Shown: positions 33,279-44,811 of the stretch, one piece after another
Position numbering within the stretch: the first letter of the stretch is position 1
Layout: every line of letters begins with the position of its first letter
Position numbers and translations under genes: made by a program
The notes under the pieces: generated by a model
Told to the model about the DNA's origin: nothing
Database searches by the model: none
The model's input: only the letters and a program-made list of their open reading frames with translations
From: Planctomycetota bacterium
Lineage (GTDB): Bacteria > Planctomycetota > UBA1135 > UBA2386
Assembly (NCBI GenBank): GCA_020638655.1
Contig: JACKIC010000003.1
Coordinates: forward strand, 248,001 to 312,000
Length of the DNA stretch: 64,000 nt
Direction of reading: 5' to 3'

Positions 33279-34904
33279 TCAGACCCGGAACTGACCGACG
33301 AGTTCGTCGAGCCGCTGCGCCGACTGCGTCAGTGCCGCCGCCGACGACCGCGCCGAGCTCGCGTCTTCGCGCGAGCTCTCGGCGACCTGCGCGAGGCTGT
33401 CGAGTTCGCTGGCGATCGAGCCGCTCGACTGCGAGATCTGCGTGAAGGAGTCGGCGAAGTCCTGCGTCACCGCGCTCTGCTCTTCGACCGCGGACGCGTT
33501 GCTGTTGGTGGCCATCTCGATGTTGGAGATGACCTGCTTGATCTCGCTGATCGACCGCACCGAGTTGTCGACGCGGCTCAGGAACTTGTCGACGCGGTCG
33601 CCGATCTCGGTCGTCGCCTTGCTGGTCTCGATGGCGAGCGTCTTGACGCGCTCGGCGACCACCGCGAAGCCGGCGCCGGCGTCGCCGGCCCGGGCGGCCT
33701 CGACGCTGGCGTTCAGCGCCAGCAGGTTGGTCTGCCGCGCGATCGTCTCGATCACGTCGAGCATGCGGCGGATCTCGCCGCTCTCCTTGCCCATCGCGTC
33801 GACCTCGTTCCAGGTCGATTCGACCAGGCGCACGCCGGCCGAGCTGGTCTCGGCGGAGCGCTGGCTGTTCTCGGCGATCTCGCGGATGCTGGCGCTGAGC
33901 TGCGTGGTCGAACCCGCCGCCACGTCGGTGATCTCGCGCACGCGGTTGGCGGCGTTGCCGGCGGCGTCGACGCGCTGGCTCAGCGTCGACGAGTTGTTGG
34001 CGAGGCCGTTGCTGACCACGTCGACCTGCTCGGCCGCGGTGCTGACCTCGCTGGCCGTCGCCCGGATCTTCTGCACCATCTCGGCCAGCCCGTCGAGGAA
34101 CTGGTTGAACGCCTTGGCCAGGGCGGTGATCTCGCCGCCGCCGTGGGTGCTGAGGCGCTTGGTGAGGTCGCCGCCGCCGCCGGCGACCTGCGCCATGGCG
34201 CGCTGCACGCGCACCAGCGGGCCGACGACCGAGGTGATGATGACGAAGCCGAACAGCACCAGCACCGCGATGCTGACGCCGAGGTAGTAGGTGAAACTCG
34301 AGTCCGCGGCTGCGGCGGCGGCCCCGGCCTCCGAGGCGGCGGCAGTCACGCTGGCCGTGCACTTGTCGCTGACCTCGTCGAGGCTCGTGCGCACCGCCAG
34401 CGCGGCGTCCTGGCCGGCGCTCATCGACAGGTCGATGGCGTCGCGCCGCGCCGCGGGCGTGTCCTCGGCGAGGATCTCGACGACCTCCTTGGTGGTCTTC
34501 TCCCACTCGGCGAACGTGCCCTCGAAGGTCGCCCCGGCGACCGCACCGGGCACGAGCCGCTGCAGTTCCTGCCACGCGGCCCTCGCGGCGTCGACGCTCT
34601 CTTGGTGTTCGGCGACCAGCGCCTTGGCGCTCGGCGTCGACATGCTCTGGAACATCAGGCTGCGCTCGGCGACGACCGCGCGCAGGAACGACTGGCGCAG
34701 CAGGCCCAGCTGCGAGCTGGCCGGCAGCTGCTCGCGCGCCATCGTCTGGAACGCCCCGTTGATGCCGTGCGTGGTGCCCAGCAGCATGGTGCCGAGCCAG
34801 GCGGTGACGGCGATGGCCATGCCGAGCAGCAGGGCGAGGCGCAGGCGCACCGTGGCGCGAGCGCGCAGCCATTCGATCGGGAGAAGACGTGCGAGCGTGC
34901 TCAT
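33279..34904 (-). CDS. Methyl-accepting chemotaxis protein
   Basis: 541 residues: membrane helix 1 (about 22-45), a helical periplasmic sensor of about 160 residues (4-helix-bundle-like), membrane helix 2 (about 206-228), a HAMP domain, and a signalling domain whose tip is ETIARQTNLLALNASVEAARAGDAGAGFAVVAERVKTLA. It should relay signals to a CheA/CheW complex encoded elsewhere. Its 3' end lies two bases from the convergent ArsR gene. It is 69 bases downstream of a secreted sensor-domain gene on the same strand. Confidence 0.93.
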   Translation of the reverse strand: MSTLARLLPIEWLRARATVRLRLALLLGMAIAVTAWLGTMLLGTTHGINGAFQTMAREQLPASSQLGLLRQSFLRAVVAERSLMFQSMSTPSAKALVAEHQESVDAARAAWQELQRLVPGAVAGATFEGTFAEWEKTTKEVVEILAEDTPAARRDAIDLSMSAGQDAALAVRTSLDEVSDKCTASVTAAASEAGAAAAAADSSFTYYLGVSIAVLVLFGFVIITSVVGPLVRVQRAMAQVAGGGGDLTKRLSTHGGGEITALAKAFNQFLDGLAEMVQKIRATASEVSTAAEQVDVVSNGLANNSSTLSQRVDAAGNAANRVREITDVAAGSTTQLSASIREIAENSQRSAETSSAGVRLVESTWNEVDAMGKESGEIRRMLDVIETIARQTNLLALNASVEAARAGDAGAGFAVVAERVKTLAIETSKATTEIGDRVDKFLSRVDNSVRSISEIKQVISNIEMATNSNASAVEEQSAVTQDFADSFTQISQSSGSIASELDSLAQVAESSREDASSARSSAAALTQSAQRLDELVGQFRV

Positions 34905-34973
34905 GGACTGGGATCCTGCGGCGATGCGTTCGGGGCGAGGGCTGTGTTCCCGCGGACCTCGCCCCGGTCTACG

Positions 34974-35579
34974 TCACTTGCCAGGGGCCGGCTTGGGCTG
35001 GGCGAGCTGCGTGAGGTTCAGGCCGACGACGAGCACGCCGATCGGGGTCTTCTTCTCCTTGTCGGCGGTGTCGAACACCGGCACCGAGATCTGCACGGCG
35101 TAGGTCTGGCTCGACTCGTCGAACTCCGGCTCACCCTGCCACGCGGTCTTCTTGGTGAAGGGCGTGGTGAACTTGCCGCTCTTGTCGTGCAGGTAGCTGC
35201 TGGTCTTCTCGAGGAACGCGACCTTCTCGCCCTTGGCGGCGTTGAGGAACGCCTCGCTGGCGATGCCGTTGGTCGCCTTGGCCTTGGCCTGCAGCGCCTT
35301 GGCGGCGTCGTTGGTCTGGAACACGGTGACCTCCTCCGAGCGGCGGCGCAGCGTCTTCCACTTCTTGTTGTCCATGCCCGCGATCGGCCCCTTCTTGTTC
35401 TGGTCGATCACCGCAGCGACGACCTTCGCGTCGGCGGCCCAGGTGGCGATCTCCTTCTTGTAGGAGTCGATCTGCGTCTGGATCTCCGGCGTGATCTCGA
35501 ACTTCTTCTCGCCCTCTTGGGCAGCGAGCGGGGCGGAAACGGCGAGCGCCAGGAACAGCGAACGGAATGCGAGCGACAT
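34974..35579 (-). CDS. Exported PDC/Cache-like sensor-domain protein
   Basis: 201 residues: a signal peptide (1-20), a helix (about 28-45), and an alpha/beta domain resembling the PDC sensor of receptors (FLNAAKGEKVAFLEKTSSYLHDKSGKFTTPFTKKTAWQGE, then TYAVQISVPVFDT and GVLVVGLNL). It has no membrane or output domain. An AGGAG ribosome site precedes the ATG. It lies just upstream of the chemoreceptor and may present ligand to it. Confidence 0.78.
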   Translation of the reverse strand: MSLAFRSLFLALAVSAPLAAQEGEKKFEITPEIQTQIDSYKKEIATWAADAKVVAAVIDQNKKGPIAGMDNKKWKTLRRRSEEVTVFQTNDAAKALQAKAKATNGIASEAFLNAAKGEKVAFLEKTSSYLHDKSGKFTTPFTKKTAWQGEPEFDESSQTYAVQISVPVFDTADKEKKTPIGVLVVGLNLTQLAQPKPAPGK

Positions 35580-35741
35580 GGTGGTTCTCCTCTAGGTTGT
35601 CAGATTCGGACATCGGAGCCGGTGGCGCCGGTTCTTGAGTGAAGAGGAGAATGTGCCGAGGGACGGTTGCGGTGGAGCAGGGGCGCGACATGGCAAGGCG
35701 GGTGGTAGCGTGTCAGGGCAATCCCTACCGAAGGAGCTGCC

Positions 35742-36212
35742 ATGGACATGCCTCGACCGACCGCTGCGCACCACCGTCTCGATCGCCTCGCCGGAGTGTG
35801 GCGCGGCAAGGAGACCATGCATCCCTCGCCTTGGGACCCGCAGGGCGGCGTCGCCGACGGCGAGTCGCGGGTGCGCATGGGGCTCGGCGGCTTCGCGGCG
35901 ATCGTCGACTACCGGCAGACGCGGAACGGCGAACTGACCTTCGAGGGACATGGCGTCTACACCGTCGACCCGAAGACCGAGGACGTCGTGCTGCATTGGT
36001 TCGACAGCATGGGCCAGGGCGCCGAGCTGTTTCGCGGCGTCTGGGAGGGAGAACGCCTCTCCCTGACGAGCCAGGGGGCGATGGGTGGGGCGCGACTCTG
36101 CTACGACTATTCCGTCGCCGGGCGCCTGCAGTCGCGCATGGAGATGTGCATGGACGGCGAGGAATGGCGCGTGCTGTTCGACTGCGAATACGAGCGCGTC
36201 ACGGAGACCTGA
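35742..36212 (+). CDS. DUF1579 family protein
   Basis: 156 residues with the typical opening HHRLDRLAGVWRGKETMHPSPWDP and later DVVLHWFDSMGQ. The domain is a calycin-like beta barrel of unknown role. The start is chosen at MDMPRP, preceded by a GGAG-type ribosome site. It stands alone, with a 13-base gap to the convergent glycosyltransferase gene. Confidence 0.85.
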   Translation: MDMPRPTAAHHRLDRLAGVWRGKETMHPSPWDPQGGVADGESRVRMGLGGFAAIVDYRQTRNGELTFEGHGVYTVDPKTEDVVLHWFDSMGQGAELFRGVWEGERLSLTSQGAMGGARLCYDYSVAGRLQSRMEMCMDGEEWRVLFDCEYERVTET

Positions 36213-36225
36213 GCGCCGCGCGGCG

Positions 36226-37605
36226 TCAGCGCGCTCTGGGCGCGACGACGAGGTGCTGGACGCGGTATCGGACCGGGCCCTTCTGCGCGACGTCGCCGAC
36301 GGCGCGCAGCGAATCGAGCAGCGGCGCGGCGTAGTCGGCGACGCGGTAGACGACGTGCAGGTCGGCAGTGAAGGCCGGGTCCTCGAGCCGCGCGCGCGCC
36401 TGCACGGGATCGACGAGGCGCTGCTCGAGGTCCGGCAGCGCGCGCAGGTAGTGTTGCAGGGGCGCTCGGGAGAACGGCTCCGGCGACCCGGTCACGGAGA
36501 CGAGCAGGTCGCCGGGGCGCAGCGCGGCGAGAGCCTCCGCGCAGGCGCTGCGGTAGTCCTCGCGCAGGTTCTCCTGGCGCAGCAGCAGGCAGGCGGCGAG
36601 CGTCGCGGCTGGCAGCGCGTAACCCAGCAGATGCAGGCGCGCGGGCAGTCGACTCAGGCCGCTCGCGACGGCCATCGCGCACCAGGGCGCCGCGGCGATC
36701 AGGTAGTTGGGGGCGAAGTTCGCCGGTGCGACCAGGGCCATCGCCAGCGCCAGCGCGATCGGCGTGGCCATGAGGGTGAGCAGGGTGCGGTCGAGCCGCT
36801 GTCGGCGCAGCCCGCACAGGCAGGACAGCAGGCCGAGGCCGATCAGACCCGCCGCGTTGTAGACCAGGAACGTAGGCAGCGAGCTCAGCTGGATCAGCAG
36901 CAACCGCACCGGCAGTCGCGCCAGCTCGGTAGCGCTGAGCCGCGACTGGAAGGCCCACGGCGTCGCCAGCTGGTCGGGGATCACCTGCCACATCCACGGC
37001 AGCCACAGCAGCGCGCCGATCGCGGCGGCCGCCACCGTCAGGCCGCGTGTTCCGCGCGGCGTGCGCCGCACGAGCGTCAGCGCCGCGATCTGGGCGGTGA
37101 CCGCGCCGCCGAAGTAGTGGCTGCCCAGGCCCAGGAACGTCCCGACGCACACGAGCATCGCGCCGGTCGACTTGCGCCCGGCCTCGACGCGGGCGAAGCC
37201 CGATACCGCCACGACGGTCGCCAGTTCGACGAACGCGTACATACGGACCTCCTGGCCGTGCCAGATCGCGAACGCCGAGGTCGCCTGCAGCGCGGTGGCG
37301 ACGAGGGCGGCGCGGGGCGCGAGCCACCTGCGGGCGATGCTCGCGAACAGGGCCAGCGTGACGCAGCTGATCAGCGCGGGCAGCAGGCGCAGGGCGAAGT
37401 CGTCCTCGCCGAACCACTGGATCCAGAGCCGGAAGGCCAGGAACGTCAGCGGCGGGTGCCGGTCGCCGTGCAACGCAGCGATCGGGTCCGTCGCCGTGGC
37501 GACGTGGATCGTGGCGCACTCGTCGTACCACAACGAGTGCACGGTCAGACCGAGCAGGCGCAACAGGCAGCCGAGCGCGACGAGGAGCCAGAGCGGCGAA
37601 CGCAC
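36226..37605 (-). CDS. GT39-like membrane glycosyltransferase
   Basis: About 459 residues from the GTG at 37605. There are ten or more membrane helices and the GT-C features: an acidic residue pair in the first outer loop (SLWYDECATIHVA), HGDRHPPLTFLAFRLW, and WHGQEVRMYAFVEL. These enzymes move sugars from lipid-linked donors outside the membrane. An ATG at 37749 is in frame, but it would reach to within eight bases of the divergent rlmH start and adds only charged residues, so the GTG is preferred. Confidence 0.82.
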   Translation of the reverse strand: MRSPLWLLVALGCLLRLLGLTVHSLWYDECATIHVATATDPIAALHGDRHPPLTFLAFRLWIQWFGEDDFALRLLPALISCVTLALFASIARRWLAPRAALVATALQATSAFAIWHGQEVRMYAFVELATVVAVSGFARVEAGRKSTGAMLVCVGTFLGLGSHYFGGAVTAQIAALTLVRRTPRGTRGLTVAAAAIGALLWLPWMWQVIPDQLATPWAFQSRLSATELARLPVRLLLIQLSSLPTFLVYNAAGLIGLGLLSCLCGLRRQRLDRTLLTLMATPIALALAMALVAPANFAPNYLIAAAPWCAMAVASGLSRLPARLHLLGYALPAATLAACLLLRQENLREDYRSACAEALAALRPGDLLVSVTGSPEPFSRAPLQHYLRALPDLEQRLVDPVQARARLEDPAFTADLHVVYRVADYAAPLLDSLRAVGDVAQKGPVRYRVQHLVVAPRAR

Positions 37606-37756
37606 CCGCGCATCGAAGCCCAAGCGCGCAGGTCGTGCCAGCGTCGAGCCCGGGCGAGGAACGGCGGGGTGGCGGCCGCCGCAGCGCCGGGGTATGCGTG
37701 GCGCCTGTCGCTCCTTCTCCGGGCGGCCACGATCCACTCCGCGTGCCAACCGATCC

Positions 37757-38227
37757 GTGAAGGTGACCTTGTTGACCGTCTCGCACCGCCAGCCGGCCTG
37801 GGTCGTGGACGGCTGCGCGGACTACGAGCGACGGCTGCCGCGCGAGTGGGCCTTCCGCGTGGTCGAGATCAAGCCCGCGGCGCGCACCGGCAACGCGGCC
37901 GTCGATCGCGTGCGCGGGGCGGAGGCCGAGCGACTGCAAGCGGCGTTGCCCAAGGCGTGCCGCACGATTGCGCTCGACGAGCGCGGCGAGTCGTGGCCGA
38001 CCGAGCGGTTCGCCGAGCGCGTGCGCACCTGGCAGGGCGAAGCGCGGGACCTGGCCTTCGTGATCGGTGGGCCCGACGGGCTCGATCCCGCGTTCCTGTC
38101 GCGCGCCGAGACGCGGCTGTCGCTCTCGCCGTTCACGATGCCGCACGGCCTGGTCCGGATCGTGATGGTCGAACAGCTCTACCGGGTCGCCACGCTGCTC
38201 GCGGGGCATCCCTATCACCGCTCGTGA
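37757..38227 (+). CDS. rlmH: 23S rRNA (pseudouridine1915-N3)-methyltransferase RlmH
   Basis: 156 residues, the family length, from a GTG. The SPOUT-fold marks are AFVIGGPDGLDPAFLSRAETRLSLSPFTMPHGLVRIVMVEQLYRVATLLAGHPYHR, the last part being the knot and the ribosome-binding tail. It uses S-adenosylmethionine to methylate helix 69 of 23S rRNA. Its stop overlaps the GTG of the next gene by four bases. The divergent glycosyltransferase begins 152 bases away. Confidence 0.93.
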   Translation: MKVTLLTVSHRQPAWVVDGCADYERRLPREWAFRVVEIKPAARTGNAAVDRVRGAEAERLQAALPKACRTIALDERGESWPTERFAERVRTWQGEARDLAFVIGGPDGLDPAFLSRAETRLSLSPFTMPHGLVRIVMVEQLYRVATLLAGHPYHRS

Positions 38228-39516
38228 GGAAGGAGCAGCGAGCGTTCGTCGTCGACGTGGTCGGCCAGTGGCTCACGTCGGGGCAGTCGCCCCGCGACGC
38301 GATGGCGGCGCGGGCGGAGATCCGGCGCCTGCCCGCCGCGTCTCGGGCCGAAGTCGCGCGCGTCGCGGCGCAGGTGATCGCGCAGCAGCGCTGGCTGTCG
38401 TTCGCGAGAAACGAGGCCGTGCTGCAGTCGCCGTCGCCGCGGGTCGCGGCCGAGCGCCTGCTCGAGGCGCACCACCAATTGGCCGGCGACGCGGCCGCTC
38501 TCGCGGATGCCCGGGCGCGGTGCGCTGCCATCGCGGACCCGATCGTGCGCCTCGCGACGCGTCGCTCGCTGCCCGACTGGCTCGCCGGCGAGTTCGTCGC
38601 GTGCCACGGTGACGGCGCCGACGGACTGCTGCAGGCCCTGGGCGAGCCCGCGGCCCGTACCGTGCGCGCGAACCTGCTGCGGGTGCCGTCGCGCGAGCAT
38701 CTGGCGGCGCGCCTCGTTGCGCTCGGCATCGAGACCGAACCCGGTAGACACGCGCCGTGGGCGCTGCACGTGCGCGGCGAGCAGGATCTGTTCGACACCG
38801 CGGCGTACCGCGACGGGGCCTTCGAGCAGCAGGACGAGGCGAGCCAGCTGGCGGCGCTGGTGGCGGCGCCACCGCCGGGTGGTCGGGTGCTCGACCTGTG
38901 CGCCGGCAGCGGCGGCAAGACGCTGGCGCTGGCGGCGATGTTGGCGAACAAGGGGCAGGTGCTCGCCACCGACGTCAGCGAGCGCCGCCTCGACGCGCTG
39001 CGCACCCGGCTCGCGCGGGCGGGTGCGGACAACGTCCAGGTCCGTGCGCTGTCGGGCACGGACCTGCCGCGCGAGGTCGCGGCGTTCGCGGCGCGCGCCG
39101 ACCGGATCCTCGTCGACGCGCCCTGCTCGGGCACCGGCTCGTGGCGGCGGCGGCCCGAGGCCCGCTGGGCCGTCGATCCCGCGGGGTTGGCGGCGCTGCA
39201 GGCGACCCAGGACGGGTTGCTGGACGCCGCCGCGGCGTGTCTGCGGCCGGGGGCGCGCCTGGTCTACGCCACCTGTTCGGTGTTGCGCGGCGAGAACGAG
39301 GCCCGGATCGAGGCGCTGCGGCGTCGCTCCCCGGAACTCGAGCTCGTGCGGGTGGCCGAGGTGCTGGGTGGGAGCTGCGCGGCGCCGATCGCCGATCCCA
39401 CCGGGACCTTCCTGCAGCTGCGGCCGGATCGGCACGGCTGCGACGGCTTCTTCGCGGCGATCCTGCGCCGGCCTCGCCCACGAGGACTCAGGGAAACACC
39501 TGACGTGGGCCGATGA
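38224..39516 (+). CDS. RsmB/NOP family RNA cytosine-5 methyltransferase
   Basis: 430 residues. An N-terminal NusB-like helical region (1-150) is followed by the S-adenosylmethionine-binding Rossmann domain: LDLCAGSGGKTLALAA, DAPCSGTGSWRRRPE (Cys301, product release) and YATCSVLRGENE (Cys351, catalytic). That pair of Cys is diagnostic of the m5C enzymes. The rRNA or tRNA target is likely 16S C967 as for RsmB, but this is not certain. It is coupled to rlmH by a GTGA overlap and followed by a histidine kinase gene after seven bases. Confidence 0.92.
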   Translation: MRKEQRAFVVDVVGQWLTSGQSPRDAMAARAEIRRLPAASRAEVARVAAQVIAQQRWLSFARNEAVLQSPSPRVAAERLLEAHHQLAGDAAALADARARCAAIADPIVRLATRRSLPDWLAGEFVACHGDGADGLLQALGEPAARTVRANLLRVPSREHLAARLVALGIETEPGRHAPWALHVRGEQDLFDTAAYRDGAFEQQDEASQLAALVAAPPPGGRVLDLCAGSGGKTLALAAMLANKGQVLATDVSERRLDALRTRLARAGADNVQVRALSGTDLPREVAAFAARADRILVDAPCSGTGSWRRRPEARWAVDPAGLAALQATQDGLLDAAAACLRPGARLVYATCSVLRGENEARIEALRRRSPELELVRVAEVLGGSCAAPIADPTGTFLQLRPDRHGCDGFFAAILRRPRPRGLRETPDVGR

Positions 39517-39523
39517 TCGGCCA

Positions 39524-41382
<1,859 letters not shown>

Positions 41383-41395
<13 letters not shown>

Positions 41396-41892
41396 AAGCG
41401 CAGGTCTTCGCCCGTGACCTGCTTGGTCCAGGCGTAGATCTGGCCCGCGTGCCCCGAGAAGTGCTCGAGCACGTGCAGCACCGCGGAGAGACCGGTCTCG
41501 GAGTAGCCCTGGATCCGACGCGGTTGCAGCAGTTCCGCGGCGTCGAGCCGGTCGACGACGGCGCAGGCCTGGTCGACCACCTCGGCGAGCCGCGCGCACA
41601 GGGCGGGGCCGCCGTCGCCGCCGCTGGCCGCGAACTCCGCCGGGCGATCGCGGGCGTCGGTCGCGTCGCCGAGGCCGGCCAGGATCCACTGCGTGGTGTT
41701 GCCGCACAGGTGCAGCAGCAGGTTGCCGACCGAGTTGCAGTTCGGCGCGGGTCGTCGCCAGACGGCGTCTTCGCCGAGGTCCGCGACGCAGCGCGTGATG
41801 CGCGGCACGTATTCACCCTGCAGGCGCCGGCGGAACTCGCGCGCGATGCCGAGGCGCAAGCGGTTGGCGCGGTCGTCGGCGTCGGTCATCAC
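41383..41892 (-). CDS. DinB-family putative metal-dependent protein
   Basis: 169 residues, a four-helix bundle of the DinB/YfiT type. The three metal-binding His positions are likely His62 in NLLLHLCGN and two in VLEHFSGHAGQIY. Some relatives are thiol transferases; the activity here is unknown. It starts four bases after the DUF2304 gene, forming a three-gene unit with the glycosyltransferase, and its end overlaps the histidine kinase gene by 13 bases. Confidence 0.85.
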
Positions 41893-41896
41893 GCCC

Positions 41897-42406
41897 TCAG
41901 GCGACTTCGTCGCGGTTGTCGCGCTGGCTGGTCTTCTCGAAACCGGACGGTGCGGGCGGCGCGGCGCGGCCGTCGCGCAGCCGCGCGAGCTCCTGTTCGA
42001 GCAGGGCGAGGCGTTGGCCGAGGGTGCGGTGGCGGTGGGTGAGGCGGCTCAGGCGCACCGAGAACTGCAGGACCAGCGCGAGCAGGAATACGAACGCGCC
42101 GAAGAACAGGGTCGAGACCGTGCTCGCGGCGCCGATCCAGTGGCTGATCGAGACCAGGATCTCCTGCTTCCAGGCGAGCAGCAGCAGGCACAGCGCCGTG
42201 CCGATCCAGACCCAGGAGTATTCCTCGCGCAGCTTGCGCCGGCGCACCAGTTCGACCACGAACACGAGCACGAAGGTGGCCAGGCCGACCGCGACCATGC
42301 GCTGGCGGTCGTGTAGCGGCTCGAGCTCGAGCGCCGTCCGCGCCGCGGCGCCGATCGACATCGCCGCGTCCTGGACCGCGGCAGCGAGCAGGGCGCAGGC
42401 GGTCAC
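41897..42406 (-). CDS. DUF2304-like membrane protein
   Basis: 169 residues with three membrane helices (about 38-55, 66-85 and 92-115) and a C-terminal coiled coil (LTHRHRTLGQRLALLEQELARL). The pattern VVELVRRRKLREEYSWVWIG is typical of DUF2304 proteins, which often sit beside GT2 glycosyltransferases, as here, where the two overlap by four bases. A part in polymer or glycolipid assembly is inferred from that. Confidence 0.83.
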   Translation of the reverse strand: MTACALLAAAVQDAAMSIGAAARTALELEPLHDRQRMVAVGLATFVLVFVVELVRRRKLREEYSWVWIGTALCLLLLAWKQEILVSISHWIGAASTVSTLFFGAFVFLLALVLQFSVRLSRLTHRHRTLGQRLALLEQELARLRDGRAAPPAPSGFEKTSQRDNRDEVA

Positions 42407-43152
42407 GTCGTCCTCGCCACGGTGTCGCGCTGCCGCAGCGGCGACGGGCGTCGCACCGGCAGCAGCAGCAGGGTCAGCAGCATCTTGTAGCCGTAGTAGG
42501 CGATGCGCGCGCCCCGGTGCATCGACAGCCCGCCGCGGCGGGAGTGCATGCGCACCGGCACCTCGACGAGCTTCATGCCCGAACGGGCATGTTCGATCAG
42601 CACGTCGGTGTCGGGGTAGTCCTCGGGGAAGCCGTCGCTGACGAGTCGGCCGAGCGCGCGTCCCGACAGGCCCTGGAAGCCGCTGGTCGGGTCGGTGATG
42701 CGCATGCCCGTGAACCGGGTCGCGATCCAGGCGAACAGGGCGGTGCCGACGCGCCGCGACAGCGTCGAGGCGGGCGGTTCTCCCTCGAGATAACGCGAGC
42801 CCAGCACCACGTCGGCGCCGTCGTCGAGCGCCGCGATCAGGTTCGGCAACATCGCGGCCTCGTGCTGGCCGTCGGCGTCCATCTGCAGCACGCGGTCGAA
42901 GCCGTTGCGGAAGGCGTAGCAGTAGCCCGTGTGCAGGGAGACGCCGTAGCCGAGGTTGTAGGGGTGGCTCACGACCGTCGCGCCGGCCACCCGGGCCTCC
43001 TGTGCGGTCGCGTCGTCGCTGCCGTCGTCGACCACCACGACCTCGAGCCCGAGCCGGAGCTCCCGGTCGAGCTGCAGCGCCTGCCGGACCACGTCGCCGA
43101 CGCGACCGGCTTCACAGTAGGCAGGGATGACGAGGGCGGTACGGGAAGGCAC
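42403..43152 (-). CDS. GT2-family glycosyltransferase (dolichyl-phosphate-mannose synthase type)
   Basis: 249 residues: VIPAYCEAGRVGDVV, VVVVDDGSDDATA, QMDADGQHEAAML (the DxD-like metal site) and DPTSGFQGLSGRAL, all typical of polyisoprenyl-phosphate sugar transferases. No membrane helix is present, apart from a weakly hydrophobic stretch near the end. It probably makes the lipid-linked sugar used by GT-C enzymes such as the one at 36226-37605. Confidence 0.9.
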   Translation of the reverse strand: MPSRTALVIPAYCEAGRVGDVVRQALQLDRELRLGLEVVVVDDGSDDATAQEARVAGATVVSHPYNLGYGVSLHTGYCYAFRNGFDRVLQMDADGQHEAAMLPNLIAALDDGADVVLGSRYLEGEPPASTLSRRVGTALFAWIATRFTGMRITDPTSGFQGLSGRALGRLVSDGFPEDYPDTDVLIEHARSGMKLVEVPVRMHSRRGGLSMHRGARIAYYGYKMLLTLLLLPVRRPSPLRQRDTVARTT

Positions 43153-43238
43153 GGTGGTTGGCGGATGACCCCGGCGGAGGCTACGGCAGGGGTGGCGGCG
43201 AGGGCCAGCGCAAAGTCACCGCGACGGCGCCCGATGGG

Positions 43239-44720
43239 TCAGGGCGGCGTCACCTTCGTCACCAACGTGACCTCGACCAGGTCGACGCGCAGCTCGGTCT
43301 GGGGGCCGTCGGCGATTTCGCCGACCACGGTGATGCGCACCTGGCGTTCGCGGGTCACGTGGCGCAGGCTCGACGTGCGGAAGGTCATGGTCTGCGCGGT
43401 CGTATCGCCCGGCGCGACCTCTACCGCGGTGTCGAAGCGTTCGTCGACAGGGTTGTAGATCGACATGCGCAGCGCCGTGTCGCCGCCGGTGCGCAGCACG
43501 CGCGCCACCGCGCGCACACGCAGCTCGAGCACGTCTTCGGGGTCGGCGACCGGCAGGTCGAAGCGCACGTTGATGCCGCCCACCTCGTGGAAGTCGTTGG
43601 TCGCCGTGAGCACCCGGAACTCCAGGCCGTCTTCGTCGGCGATGTCGTTGCGGGAGCCGAAGGCGGAGGTGCCGAACGCGAGCTGCAACTGCGCCTTGGT
43701 GACGTCCAGCAGCTCGGGCGGGTTGGCCGCGGGGGCCGCGGTCAGGGCGGGCAGGATGTCCAGGCCCTCGAGCTGCCAGCGTTCGTCGGGCCAGAGCAGC
43801 GTCGGTTCGCCGCTGCCGATCGGCAGGCTGGCCAGGCGCAGGGACGCGCGGCCGGCGAGGGGCTCGGCGAGACCGAAGAACAGTCGGTCCATGGTCGGCG
43901 CGAAGCGCGGCAGGTCGATCGCGCCCACGGTCGCGAAGCGCGGCGTGACCACCGTGCTGGCGACGTCGACCAGGCACAGAGTCGTCGTGCTGGCGCCCAG
44001 TTGGCGCACGAACGCGATGGTGCCGCCGTCGGGCGAGAAGCTCGGCGCGAAGTCGCCGGTGTCCAGGCCGGTGCCCGGCCCGCCGTCGGTGAGCGGCATC
44101 ACGCCCGTGCCGTTCGCCTCGGCCAGGTAGAGGCGGTGCTTGCCCTGCGCGTCGCGGCGCGAGAACACGATCCGGTTGCTGGCCCGGCTCCAATCCGGCT
44201 GACCGTCGCGTTCGCCGGCCGGCGCAGCGAGGAACAGGCGCGCATCGCTGCCGTCCGGAGCGACCAGCCACAGCGCCGTCGCGCCGTTGCGTTCGGAGAC
44301 GAACAGGATCTGCGAGCCGTCGGGCGACCAGCACGGCTGGTGGTCGCGGTCGTTGTTGGCGGTGAGCCGCAGTTCGGCGCGCGAGCCGTCGATCACCGCC
44401 ACGTACAGCTCGTCGCTGTCGGGGTTGCCACCGCTGCGCTCGCGCGCGAACACCACCGTGTTGCCGTCCGGGTGCAGGCGCGCGTCGCGTTCGGTGCCGC
44501 TGCGGTCGGCGATGCGGCTCGTGCCGAGGTTCTGCGCCGAGCGCAGGGCGATCTCGGCGAAGCTCGACGGGCTGTCGACGCGCGCGCGGCAGGCGAGCAG
44601 TTCCGGCGGCACGTTGTTGTTGCCGATCGGATTGCTGCTGGTGCCGCTGCTGCAGGCCGCGGCGACCAGGGCGACGAGGAACAGGATCCCGCCGCGGCGG
44701 ATGGTGGTGGGGCAGAACAC
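43239..44720 (-). CDS. Lipoprotein with TolB/PD40-type beta propeller
   Basis: About 493 residues from the GTG at 44720, which begins a lipoprotein signal (LVALVAAACSSG). Six or so PD40 repeats are visible, each with a DG-x-P or SPDG turn (LHPDGNTVVFARE, WSPDGSQILFVSE, FSPDGGTIAFVRQ). The last 160 residues form a beta-rich domain. It is divergent from queA across 91 bases. A longer reading frame extends upstream but is antisense to queA and lacks a signal, so it was not used. Confidence 0.85.
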   Translation of the reverse strand: MFCPTTIRRGGILFLVALVAAACSSGTSSNPIGNNNVPPELLACRARVDSPSSFAEIALRSAQNLGTSRIADRSGTERDARLHPDGNTVVFARERSGGNPDSDELYVAVIDGSRAELRLTANNDRDHQPCWSPDGSQILFVSERNGATALWLVAPDGSDARLFLAAPAGERDGQPDWSRASNRIVFSRRDAQGKHRLYLAEANGTGVMPLTDGGPGTGLDTGDFAPSFSPDGGTIAFVRQLGASTTTLCLVDVASTVVTPRFATVGAIDLPRFAPTMDRLFFGLAEPLAGRASLRLASLPIGSGEPTLLWPDERWQLEGLDILPALTAAPAANPPELLDVTKAQLQLAFGTSAFGSRNDIADEDGLEFRVLTATNDFHEVGGINVRFDLPVADPEDVLELRVRAVARVLRTGGDTALRMSIYNPVDERFDTAVEVAPGDTTAQTMTFRTSSLRHVTRERQVRITVVGEIADGPQTELRVDLVEVTLVTKVTPP

Positions 44721-44811
44721 GGGGGCATGCTCCCCGCGCGTCGTCGCCGAGGCAACGGGCGCCCGCAGTTCGCTTGACGGCCCGCCGCACGACCGCGATC
44801 GTCCTCGCGCC

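Noticed and set aside
37606..37749. N-terminal extension of the glycosyltransferase to the ATG at 37749
   Set aside because: The added 48 residues are Arg/Pro-rich, precede the first membrane helix without pattern and would leave only a few bases for the divergent rlmH.
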